Assembly (NCBI RefSeq): GCF_019578655.1
Contig: NC_063257.1
Location: 33,904,242-33,968,241 of the forward strand
DNA from: Ricinus communis
Taxonomy: Eukaryota; Streptophyta; Magnoliopsida; Malpighiales; Euphorbiaceae
DNA length: 64,000 bases
Direction: 5' to 3'
The notes under the pieces are model-generated. The model was not told the DNA's origin. It saw nothing but the letters and a program-made list of their open reading frames with translations, and ran no database searches. This document shows, piece by piece, positions 55,701-64,000 of this stretch. The translations under genes were made by a program, and so were the position numbers. The first letter of the stretch is position 1; every line of letters starts with the position of its first letter.

Positions 55701-56520
55701 TGCTGGTCGATTGACCTACCCCCTTAATTGCTCTTTGAAGCTAATGGAGCGCATGAAGTCCCAATCAAAGTGATGCGTAGGTGAGAACTTCTTGTTTGCT
55801 ATGTTTTCGAAGCGAGCCCTTGATATGTTGTCACTAAATTGGACCAAAGGATGGTTCCAATTGAAGGAAACCAAGAGGGCAGTCGAAGGTAGTGCTTGAG
55901 AGGAAGAACTTCCATTCCTTGGTCGTTTAGAGGGAACTTGAGAGGAGGTTCTCTTCTTAGATGCACTTTTCTTAGGACCCATGACAAAAAAAGAATAATG
56001 ACCAAAAAGATGAAGAAAAGTGAGAAATATGAGTGTTTATGGTGGGTTTTGAGATCAAAATCATGTTTGGAGGGCATGAAAAGAAGAAGAAAAGAAGGAT
56101 GTTTAGAGAAAATTTGAGAGAAAAGAAACAGAAGCTAGGGTTTTGTAAGGAAAAAGTGAAGAAAATGCTATTTATAAAACTATTTTATAACGTGATATGG
56201 GAACAGACACAACCATGTGCTCCTCTTGTGGCATTTTTTACCCATTTAGCATTTTGAATTTTTAAAGTCACACGGGAGGGACATGGCCGTGCAACCTCCC
56301 CATGTGAAATGGATTAGCTTTGGTTGTTCGTAGTATGTGTCACAGCTGCGTGAGATGGGCGTGTGAGGTCCCCATGTCAAAGCAGTCTTTATTCACATGT
56401 TACATAGGGGAGACATGGGCGTGTGACCTCCCTATATAGGTCCAATTTTCTTCGGTAGATTTCATAAGTCCAGATGGCTTAGTGACATAGCCGTGTCGAA
56501 TCTCGTTTGACGTAGTTATG
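52781..56520 (-). mobile_element. Athila-type gypsy, 3' part
   Basis: On the - strand: a leader rich in CACGG/CCGTG words (56520-56270), an Athila ORF1/envelope-like gene (55982-54540), then AT-rich DNA. The phrase GAGGACAAGCAATTTG...AGTGTGGGGGAATT follows at 53310-53268, a hallmark of the 3' untranslated part of Athila-like elements. Another CACGGG-rich stretch is at 52850-53110. LTR ends were not found; gag-pol is absent. Confidence 0.6.
54540..55982 (-). pseudogene. ATHILA ORF-1-like (envelope-position) protein, degenerate
   Basis: Starts MGPKKSASKKRTSS with a basic Ser/Lys-rich head. NHPLVQFSDNISRARFENIA follows in 55716-55982, then PAWKKIFKILEPAYKEITLG. A frameshift near 55600 is followed by DISTNEFAIAICIYTKEEV, KAYAFESFTLRFLHLLLTT and, in 55090-55293, ECLCGGIYITRLMKNLGI. 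The tail is Pro/Ser-rich, then acidic (DSDEEEDTDKDDDGMEG), ending at TGA 54542-54540. Domain order matches the ATHILA ORF-1 family; the role is unknown. At least three frame breaks. Confidence 0.72.
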
Positions 56521-57375
56521 AATTTTGTTTCTCAAGTTTTCCTTAACTTAAGCATCAAATCAATCATCTCATTCCTTATTTTAGTAAAAATAAAATAAAA
56601 ACCAAAATAAATGAAAAGAATAATAATTAACATTGAACTGAAAAGAACTAAGCTTCATTGATAAAGAAAATAAATGAATAAAAATCTAAGGATTCGAATG
56701 AAACCCTAAACAAAAGAAAATAAAATAACTAATAGAAAACTAGTTAACTAAAATCACTAATCTAAACATTATTCCAATTCTAATATTTTTTTCACTTTAC
56801 AATGACTTCCTTGGATATCCTCTCCCTCTCTTAACTATAGAAGGTTGCTCAACCTTCCTTGGACATTCTCATCCTCTTTTTGGTGTTGAGATGACATGAT
56901 CATGGTTCTTAAGGTGTCCTCGAGGACTTGGAGTAGGAGGAATGGCTTCTCTTCATTCCCAATCACTAGGTTCACTAGGATCACTCTATATATTATTATT
57001 TGGTAGCGTCATCCTAAGTATTGTCTTTATAAGGATATTTCTCTTGATAAGCTCTTTCCTAGCATTCATTCTCCACTATTTCTTCCAAAGAGAAGGTATA
57101 CTCATTGAGCTTAGGGTATGCCCTTCAATAAGCTAACATGGCAGTAAACTCTTCTAGCCTTGGATCGCATAAATTTCTCTTCTTATAGCATGGCATCCAA
57201 TTTCTAGGAGGTGATGAGTAGGGTTTGGAAAAATCTCGCTTCCCATACTTAATTGAATGTGGTGTGGGTGATATTTTAGGATGTGGGGATGGTGGTTTTG
57301 ACCTGTGCCTAGTTCTACGTGGTGATGAGGATAGTAAAGAAGGAACATCATAAATGAGTTTCCTTAGAACTCTTG
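56521..57375. other. Unassigned, weakly open sequence
   Basis: Short frames on both strands without recognisable motifs. GGAGGTGATGAG/GTGGTGATGAGG words repeat near 57205 and 57320. A TATA-like CTCTATAAATAG lies on the - strand at about 57429. Confidence 0.4.
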
Positions 57376-59825
57376 GCTATGGCAAAAGTAGAAAGAATAC
57401 AAAATCTAAAGGGGGTGGTGAGGATTCTATTTATAGAGCAAATCTCAAGAGTTTTAATCCTTATTAAAGTTGAAAGATTAATTGGAATATTTTATGGATT
57501 TATTATCGTATTAAGACTAAACTACTAGTCCTTAAAGAAAAAGGAAAAAGAAAAGTAACTAAAACACAATTACGAGCTTATTTCTAATAACTAAAAGACT
57601 AATGTGCTCAAATCTAAGAAAGTTTGGCTAAGGCCCAATTGAATGGCAAATATTGGACCTATGAATAAGGCTTTCGTTCCTAATTTAATTATGAAAGGCA
57701 ACTTAAACATGTCCTTAACATATGATTTAATATTGAATGAGATATTTGTTATTAAGCAGTGATTAAGGTCTCATGCTTTGACATGAACATACAAATATCA
57801 AATGGAAGGGTTTTATACTTTGGCATCATCATGCATATTTTATATATCACATACATAATATAAGCTAAGCATGCCAACATACTATGGATGATTATGTACT
57901 TTCTAAACTAGTTATCTCGAGCCATCGAAGATAACTAAATGGTCAAAGCCTAGGTATTGTCTTTATGACCTTCAAGTCTTGAAGCAATATTCCCTTCATC
58001 TCCATTTGGTGCCATATCTCCATCCGGATTATAAAATAAAATTATATCTAACTCATCTAATACTATATATAACATCTATATAAAATTTAAAGAAACCTTG
58101 AGTTGCATTCAAGGAGAGTTAGATGAGAAGAGAATTTTACAACCTAGAGAAATTTAGAAAAAGGCAAGGAACGCAGTCCTTATTTCAAAAATACAAAAGC
58201 AAAACATTCTACCATTCAACACAATCACATTGGTGTTTATAGTCTATAACCATCCATCATATGCCAAATATATCATATTATATAAAGCATATAAAAGAAT
58301 CAAGATAGCATAAATCAAGTTATTTGAGCATTAAATGCAATTAGGACTAAATTAAGTATGAAAATTTAAAATAATTAAATCATATTCAAAAATAAAAAAA
58401 AAATTAATATTTTAGAGTGTAATTTTCGGCCAAAACAAAAAAAAGGACATAAAGTCAACCTTTGACCAAACAAATTTTACTAATCTTAGTCATACTAAGA
58501 AACCAAGATTTAATCTTAGTTGAAGAAAGTTATTGAGAATTAAAATTAATTAAATCATGTTAATTAATAACTAATTCTCTTTCAAATATCCTTAATTTTA
58601 ATTTTATGTCCAATTAGGACACAAAGTCAAATATTAAGTTATAAAGTCAAACTTATGTCTTAATTAAGACAAACAACCTAGTCATACTAGGACACTAAGA
58701 CATGAGTCCTAAGTTAACAAAAAAAATGAGAAACTTTATTTAATTAAATCAAATTTAAAAAATAAAATTCCCCTTTAAGTCCTTAAATTTTTTGCCATGT
58801 CTAAATTTTAGGACAAAAGTAAAACTCTTACCCAACTAGGATTCTGAAATTATAAATCCTTGTCCTAGAGGATTTATAGTACTTGTATTAATTAAAATAA
58901 CCTTTTAATTAGTCTCCTAATTATATTAGAATAAGTAATTATAATCCTAAGACAACTAGGATAGTCTTAAGACAATGAGTCACATGCCAACTAGGATACA
59001 TCATCTAGAATTCCCTAAAAACAAGGACACTCCTTACTTGATAAGATTTAAATATCTAATAAGGCTAATTAATCACATTAATTATGGAATTAATTGAATT
59101 CAGCAAGATCTATCATTAAGATTCATCAAGATCCATCATCAAGAAAATCAAATTTTCTATCAAACAATTCAAGATAATTAAGATTCACAGGGCTATCATC
59201 AAGAAACATGCAAAAAATATGATCAAGATTCAAATCAACCTTCAAAAATTCATGATCTTAAATCTGATGTTCTTTTCAAAAGATTTTCCATTAGATCAAG
59301 AACCACACATGTGTCGAATTCTAACAAGCAACCCATACTATGCATCTAACTCATCAAATCAACACTTGATTTGTATGTTGTGTGCATATATGGTGTTCAT
59401 GAAAATCAAACGTTAAATTTCCAGAAACCTAAAGGTTCATTATTCATCTTCTAAATCATATTCATTACTGTCCAAAATCAAATCAAATCAAGACCCATAC
59501 ACACATGCACATGTCAAACCCTTAAGATTGGTAGTATGTGCATAGTTTTACTTTGATCATCAAGAATCTAATTCCAAATTGTTTTAAATAAATTCTGAAC
59601 ATCTAATTTTCAAGAATAGTGGCTGTAACTGTTACCAATACAATAATTATAAGCTCTATCCCTTAAGATTCATATGAAATAAGAATCACCCAAAAATTTG
59701 ATGTATAGCTATGACAACCAATGAAAGCTCTAAAAGAACCTAGAAATTACAGATTTGCATGCTTATGATCAATTAACAATTATACAACCATTATGACTAT
59801 ATTAATCAATGGAGGTCTGATACCA
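57376..59825. other. AT-rich DNA without supported genes
   Basis: Contains many AACTAGGA/CTAAGACA words (58680-58990) and ATCAAGAT/CATCAAGA words (59100-59230), as in old LTR sequence. On the - strand TGGTATCAGACC at 59814-59825 resembles a Met-tRNA primer site, but no LTR follows it. Confidence 0.45.
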
Positions 59826-59827
59826 CT

Positions 59828-60110
59828 AGGGATGGTAGTTCGGCAGATATTTATGGGTACCTGACTTGATCAAACCTTATCGGCAAAAATTTGGGTGGTA
59901 GTAAACGAGTTTGAGACTGATTTGGGATTTAATTTTATTAACCGTGTCGAGTTCGGGTTCGAACATGTGGATATCCGTTACCCAAACCCAATTATGTAGG
60001 CGGATAAGGATACAAGGTAGCCACTACCTACTTATCTAAATGGGTATCTTGTAGGGTACCCGCGGATACTCTACCCTATTACACCCATTAATAATATTTT
60101 TTATCATTTT
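59828..60110. mobile_element. Possible hAT-type terminus and subterminal region
   Basis: TAGGGATGGTAGTTCGG resembles the CAGGGATGGCA-type ends of plant hAT elements. It is followed by dense GGGTACC/TACCCGCGG/GGGTATC words up to 60080. The other end was not found. Confidence 0.35.
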
Positions 60111-60199
60111 GTTCCCTATAACTATTGAACCTTAGAACTTTTATAAATTAAGAAGTTATTCTACTACTAAGCCATTTAATATTATTTGTTAAAATGACA

Positions 60200-60257
60200 C
60201 ATACATATATATATATATATGTATACATATCTATACATATACATATCTATACATATA
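60200..60257. repeat. AT-rich microsatellite next to the viral junction
   Basis: (AT)8-type run with interruptions, then CATATCTATACATA repeats. It ends where the pararetroviral sequence begins. Confidence 0.9.
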
Positions 60258-60380
60258 CCAACAAGTGACAACAAGACCAACAAGTTTCTGGTGTGCAGGA
60301 TCCTCAAACGAGGCAAGCACAGAGCATATGCTTGTTAAATCTTAAAACAAGAATGGAAGATGGAAGATAAGATGATAAAT

Positions 60381-60386
60381 TTTATT
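60381..60386 (-). terminator. Possible poly(A) signal in the viral leader
   Basis: AATAAA on the - strand about 215 bases after the predicted start. Caulimoviruses keep such a signal in the leader so that it is bypassed once and used after a full circle. Confidence 0.45.
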
Positions 60387-60627
60387 GATAGATATAAACT
60401 TTGAACAAATATACAAGCTTTGAAATAAAAGCTTTAAAATGAAAGCTTTAAACTAAAGAAATATAACTTACAATAGGAGAAATTGAATATAAGAGGAAGG
60501 TGTTTCTTCTCACTATCACTCTCACACTATACTCTCTCTTTTCTCGCTATATTTCTCTTTTGTGACTTGAAGCATACAAGAGGTTCTTCGTATTTTTCAG
60601 TCTGCCCTCTTATTTGGGAAACTCCTC

Positions 60628-60635
60628 TATTTATA
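60628..60635 (-). promoter_or_regulatory. TATA box of the pararetroviral promoter
   Basis: TATAAATA on the - strand within CTCTATAAATAGAGG, downstream of ORF2 and upstream of the leader, where the genomic-RNA promoter of Caulimoviridae lies. Transcription would start near 60600. Confidence 0.75.
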
Positions 60636-60640
60636 GAGGT

Positions 60641-60682
60641 CTTGAAGCTTTGGATGCTCTTCTTGAAGCTTTGGATGCTCTT
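60641..60682 (-). repeat. Perfect 21-bp tandem duplication upstream of the viral TATA box
   Basis: Two identical copies, 60641-60661 and 60662-60682, each CTTGAAGCTTTGGATGCTCTT plus strand. They sit 5 bp upstream of the TATA box in viral direction and may be a duplicated promoter element. Confidence 0.85.
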
Positions 60683-60929
60683 CTTAGTGGAATAAGGGGC
60701 TCCACTTCTTTTTGTAGTCTTGTGATAATGGAGTAAGATGCTTCACTCCTTTTGCAGAAGTTGTCTGCCATGCTTTGAAGAAGAATCTTTTACTTTTTTA
60801 AAGAGTCTTTTATCTTCTTTCTTTTTCTTTTTAAATGACTCTTTTTTTTTAAAATTGGGCATTTGGCCCATTACATATATATTTTGGGCTGCCATTTCTG
60901 GTTTTCAACCCAAGGGCTTTACATAGGTG

Positions 60930-62383
60930 TCATTTGATGGGCTTGAAAATCCCAAAACAGTCATCTTCGTTCGAGTCACCATCTAGGTATATTGCTGCTG
61001 AGCTGGTGCTGGAATAGGAAGATGAAGCTTTTGATTTTCCTTTGGAAGAGGCGGTTTCCGACAATTTTTTTATCAACTGTAAGAAGTCTTCTTCTGTCTG
61101 AGCCGCTGCTAGCTTTAGAATAATGAAGGACTTCTGTGCCAAGAAAGTGGTCTGTTCTTTCGGAGGTGGCAAGAAGCTATTTTTTGAAATGAAATTTTGT
61201 ACTAACTTTAGTGATAATTTTTCTTGGTGGTTAAATTTATCCCACCATTTGACTTTGAACCTTCGGGCAAGGATGATTTCTCCATCTGCTGCTTGATTGA
61301 AATGGAAATACCATACACATACCCAGGAGAGAAAAAGTTTGAACAAAATAGAAGTAACGGGGGAAAACGTCTTTCTATTTTGTTTGGTATATAGTGGGCT
61401 TTGAAAAGGTTAAACAGAGGTAGAACTTCGGGAATTATGGTCTTAAGTACATTGCCATAAAAATTCCATCATTGTTTAAACCAATAGGGGATATTTGAAG
61501 TTTGGATTGAGCTTGTATCAAAGTAGAAAAGCCAGGAATGGCTTTGTCCTTCGTTTCGAAGAAGAAAGGTATTAAACCAAGCTTGTTGGTAATCCCAATA
61601 GTTGAAAGAAGTATTTAGGCTTGATGGGTAGGTTCTTTGGAGGGAAGATGGAAAAGATCTTGATGAGTGTAAATCCATTCACCAATCTGGAGGGTGGAGG
61701 ATTCTTTGTATGGTGCATGTGGAATATGCGGGGTCTTTATGGTCTTTATATTTTTTGAAGTGTTTGAACTTTGCAGAACCAGTTACCTCAAGGATAGACT
61801 GGTAGTAGGATTGAGGCTTTGAAATATTCTAGGGCTTGAAATACCATCTTGGAGGGAAAATCTTTGAAATCAGTTTTGAGGGACTTTCTGTACAGAATCC
61901 TTCCTCAATAGTCAAAATGCTTTGAAAATTTTGCTTTTCTATATACTCATTGGATTTGAAAAGTTTTGTTTATGACAAAACTATTTCTTGAGAGTTGGGC
62001 TTTGAAATACTTTTAAAGCTCTGAGATAGGTTTTGAGGAAAAATTTCTATCTCAAGTTTTGAAAAAGGGATAGAAAGTATACCTTTACCCTTGTTGGAAG
62101 AGGAGGATGACTTTGGAGAGGCTTCGGGTTGAAGTTGTATCAATTGCTTTGAATATTCTTCGACTCTTTTTAGGAATTCTGGATCTTGCTGAGCAAACCA
62201 CTCCTGAATTTGTAATTGTTGTCGGGTCGGATCTTCCTTGCTTTTATCAATTTCTTCCTGGATGATTTCCGTCCAGGTTCTGATGGTCTTTAAAGAAGAA
62301 GGCAAAATTTCCTTCTTTAGACTTTGGACAGGCTTTGAACTTGCTGTCGACTTTTCTTCTTTTGATTTTGATTTTCTTGGCAT
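60930..62383 (-). pseudogene. Pararetrovirus ORF2, function unknown (broken)
   Basis: Starts at ATG 62383-62381, only two bases after the ORF1 stop. The first piece (to 61970) is rich in Lys, Ser, Glu and Gln with a helical segment (LQIQEWFAQQDPEFLKRVEE). A stop follows. The piece 61469-61678 holds YQQAWFNTFLLRNEGQSHSW, and 60930-61346 has a helical, Ser-rich tail (TEEDFLQLIKKLSET) ending with an acidic stretch (DGDSNEDD). At least two breaks separate these. A second ORF after RNase H is a feature of florendovirus-like genomes; its role is unknown. Confidence 0.75.
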
Positions 62384-62385
62384 TT

Positions 62386-64000
62386 TCACTCCTGTTTTTG
62401 AAGGAACTCTCTGGTTAGAAAGTCTGGAATTGAATTTGAATCTCCTCTTATGTATTCGATTTCAAAATCAAAAACAGAAAGAATGGCTTGCCATCTGGCA
62501 AAAATCTATTTTGAAGCTATGTTTTGAACATCTTTTTGTAAAACTTCTTTAGCAGATTTATAATCAATCCTTAAAAGAAATTTTTGGTTTAAAAGATCGC
62601 TTTGAAATTTTGAAATGCACAAAACTATCGAAAGAATTTCTTTTATGATAGTTGAATAGTTTTTTTGTGTATCATTCCAGTGTGCAAAAGTAAACTGGAC
62701 AATACATTCTTTGTTGTTTTGGACTTGCTTAAGAATTCCACCATATCCTAGATTTGATGCATCAGTTTCAACAATTTTGAATGCAGATGGATCAGCTAGG
62801 TGTAAACATGGTATTTTAGAAACTTATTTTTTTATGCTTTGGACAATCTTTGTATGCTCATCGGTCCATGCAGGGGGGTTTTTCTTTAACCTATCATGTA
62901 GGGGCTTTGCTAGACAGTTCAAATTTGGATAAAAATCCATCACATAATTTAAACCACCAAGGAATCTTTGTAATTGTGTTTTTTCCAAAATTTTTCTGGA
63001 AACTTTGAAGTAAAGGCTAGAGACCTTTCAATTGGGGTGATAGTTCCCCGGGAGATATAGTGACCAAGAAACCTAATTTTTGTTTGGAATAAAGATATCT
63101 TGGATTTTAAAACCACTAAACCATTTTTCTTGACAACATAGAAAAATGTCTCCAGGTGTTTGAAATGTTGCTCTAGAGAATTTGAAAATATCAATACATC
63201 ATCAATGTAGACAATGCAAAACTTTGAATAAGGATTGAAAATGTCATTCATGATTTTTTGAAATTCAGAAGGAGCATTTTTTAATCCGAAGGGCATTACA
63301 TTCCATTCGTACTTGCCGAATGGAACTGTAAAAGTAGTTTTGTACCTGTCTTTTGGATGAATCTGGATTTGCCAAAATCCTGATTTCATATCAAACTTTG
63401 AAAAAATAAAAGCATAATGAAGCTTTTGAAGAAGATCCTTTTTGTTTGGAATTGGGTATCTAATCCATTTTAGGTCTTTATTTAAAGGTTTGTAATTATT
63501 CACCAACCTAGGTGTTCCTCTTTCTATCTCACTATTTTTATTGACATAGAAAGCTACACAAGACCAGGGGGATCTGGATTTGGTAATCAAACCTTTTTGC
63601 TCTAAATCTTTTATTTCTATTCTACAATGGCTTTTTAGGGTTTCATTCATTTGGATGGGTCTTGCTTTGGTAGGGATTTGTTTATTAGAAAAATCTTTTT
63701 CATATGGTAAATCTACCATATGTTGTTTTCGTCTCTAAAAAGCATTAGGAAGATCAGAACAAACTTCATTTTCAATCTTCTTTTGCAAATCAGAGATTTT
63801 TCTTTGGACAAAATCATTTTGCATTTGACTTTGGATCCTTTTCAAACCCATATGTTGTTTTAAGTGGAAAAGCTGGGTTTGTTTTCCTTTGATCAAAGCA
63901 TTTATCTCAAAATTGTAAATTGAGTGGGCTTTAATAAGATTGAGATTTCTCTTTTTGGGTTTTTCTATAAAAGGAAAAACAATCTTTAAATCTTTAGCTT
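62386..64000 (-). pseudogene. Pararetrovirus ORF1, C-terminal part: RT and RNase H (broken)
   Basis: The frame enters from the right edge and meets a TAG at 63737-63735. The 256-residue stretch 62949-63719 follows with the reverse transcriptase: GTPRLVNNYKPLN, IFSKFDMKSGFWQIQI, PFGLKNAPSEFQ, and YIDD as the catalytic pair. A frameshift near 62985 moves the connection domain to another frame. The RNase H part then shows acidic sites in VETDASNLGYGG, STIIKEILSIV, LLRIDYKSA and SIPDFLTRE. One more TAG is at 62508-62506. It ends with TGA at 62388-62386. Movement protein, coat protein and most of protease would lie beyond the window. Confidence 0.9.

Larger units (their letters stand above)
60258..64000 (-). 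other. Endogenous pararetrovirus (Caulimoviridae, florendovirus/petuvirus-like)
   Basis: Integrated viral DNA read on the - strand and running off the right edge. ORF1 (from beyond 64000 down to 62386) gives reverse transcriptase and RNase H; ORF2 follows (62383 to 60930). Then come an intergenic region with a TATA promoter at 60635-60628 and a leader ending at about 60258. No LTRs and no integrase, as expected for Caulimoviridae. The RT words (YEWNVMPFGLKNAPSEFQ; IVYIDDVLIFS) are of the pararetroviral, not gypsy, type. Several stops and frameshifts make it an inactive relic. The genus call is inference. Confidence 0.88.

Noticed and set aside
55799..56257. Several ORFs overlapping the Athila-like gene on both strands
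   Set aside because: They lie in other frames over the start and leader of the Athila-like gene and show no domain.
59814..59825. Primer-binding site TGGTATCAGACC on the minus strand
   Set aside because: No LTR end (CA) adjoins it and no gag or pol follows; it may be chance or a fragment.

Overview
This is nuclear DNA from a flowering plant, most likely a eudicot. The evidence is a gene with many GT-AG introns whose exons read as the plant 6-phosphofructo-2-kinase/fructose-2,6-bisphosphatase, AT-rich spacers, and about 50 kb of nested plant retroelements plus an integrated plant pararetrovirus. I cannot name the species. No tRNA, rRNA or CRISPR array was seen, and F2KP is the only host gene I can support.

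Layout. (1) 1-9.1 kb: the 3' part of F2KP on the + strand (14 exons; its 5' end lies outside the window), with a duplicated minisatellite and a MITE-like insertion in two introns. (2) 10.9-15.8 kb: a chromodomain Ty3/gypsy element on the - strand with two LTRs. It has lost RNase H and most of integrase by an in-frame deletion. Its LTRs hold a striking 10-bp-phased TTCTAGA array that builds perfect heat-shock-element motifs upstream of the TATA box. (3) 15.9-16.3 kb: a Mutator-type MITE. (4) 16.8-19.8 kb: a non-autonomous LTR element with an intact 5-bp target duplication. (5) 21.0-23.7 kb: a decayed gypsy gag interrupted by a solo LTR. (6) 24.2-30.2 kb: a pol-less copia (SIRE-like) remnant whose LTR has been amplified into a tandem array with a period of about 790 bp.

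(7) 30.9-42.3 kb: pieces of Ogre/TAT-like gypsy elements, including a two-LTR minus-strand copy at 34.5-42.3 kb. Their non-coding parts carry several arrays of tiny palindromes; in one array (31.95-32.6 kb) the stem bases change in compensating pairs around a constant TGGTG loop. (8) 42.3-52.8 kb: a plus-strand Ogre/TAT-like gag-protease-G-patch fragment, split by a young Tekay-like chromovirus (45.2-51.8 kb, TSD TAAAT) that has itself lost one LTR half, gag and protease. (9) 53-56.5 kb: the 3' part of an Athila-type gypsy on the - strand. (10) 56.5-60.2 kb: AT-rich, mostly unrecognised. (11) 60.26-64.0 kb: an endogenous pararetrovirus on the - strand (florendovirus/petuvirus-like: RT, RNase H, a second ORF and a promoter-leader), broken by stops and frameshifts and abutting an AT microsatellite.

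The transposable elements do not form a pathway. They are insertions of different ages, several with recoverable target-site duplications, and almost all are coding-dead. The parts most worth a second look are the heat-element LTR array and the covarying mini-hairpin arrays.
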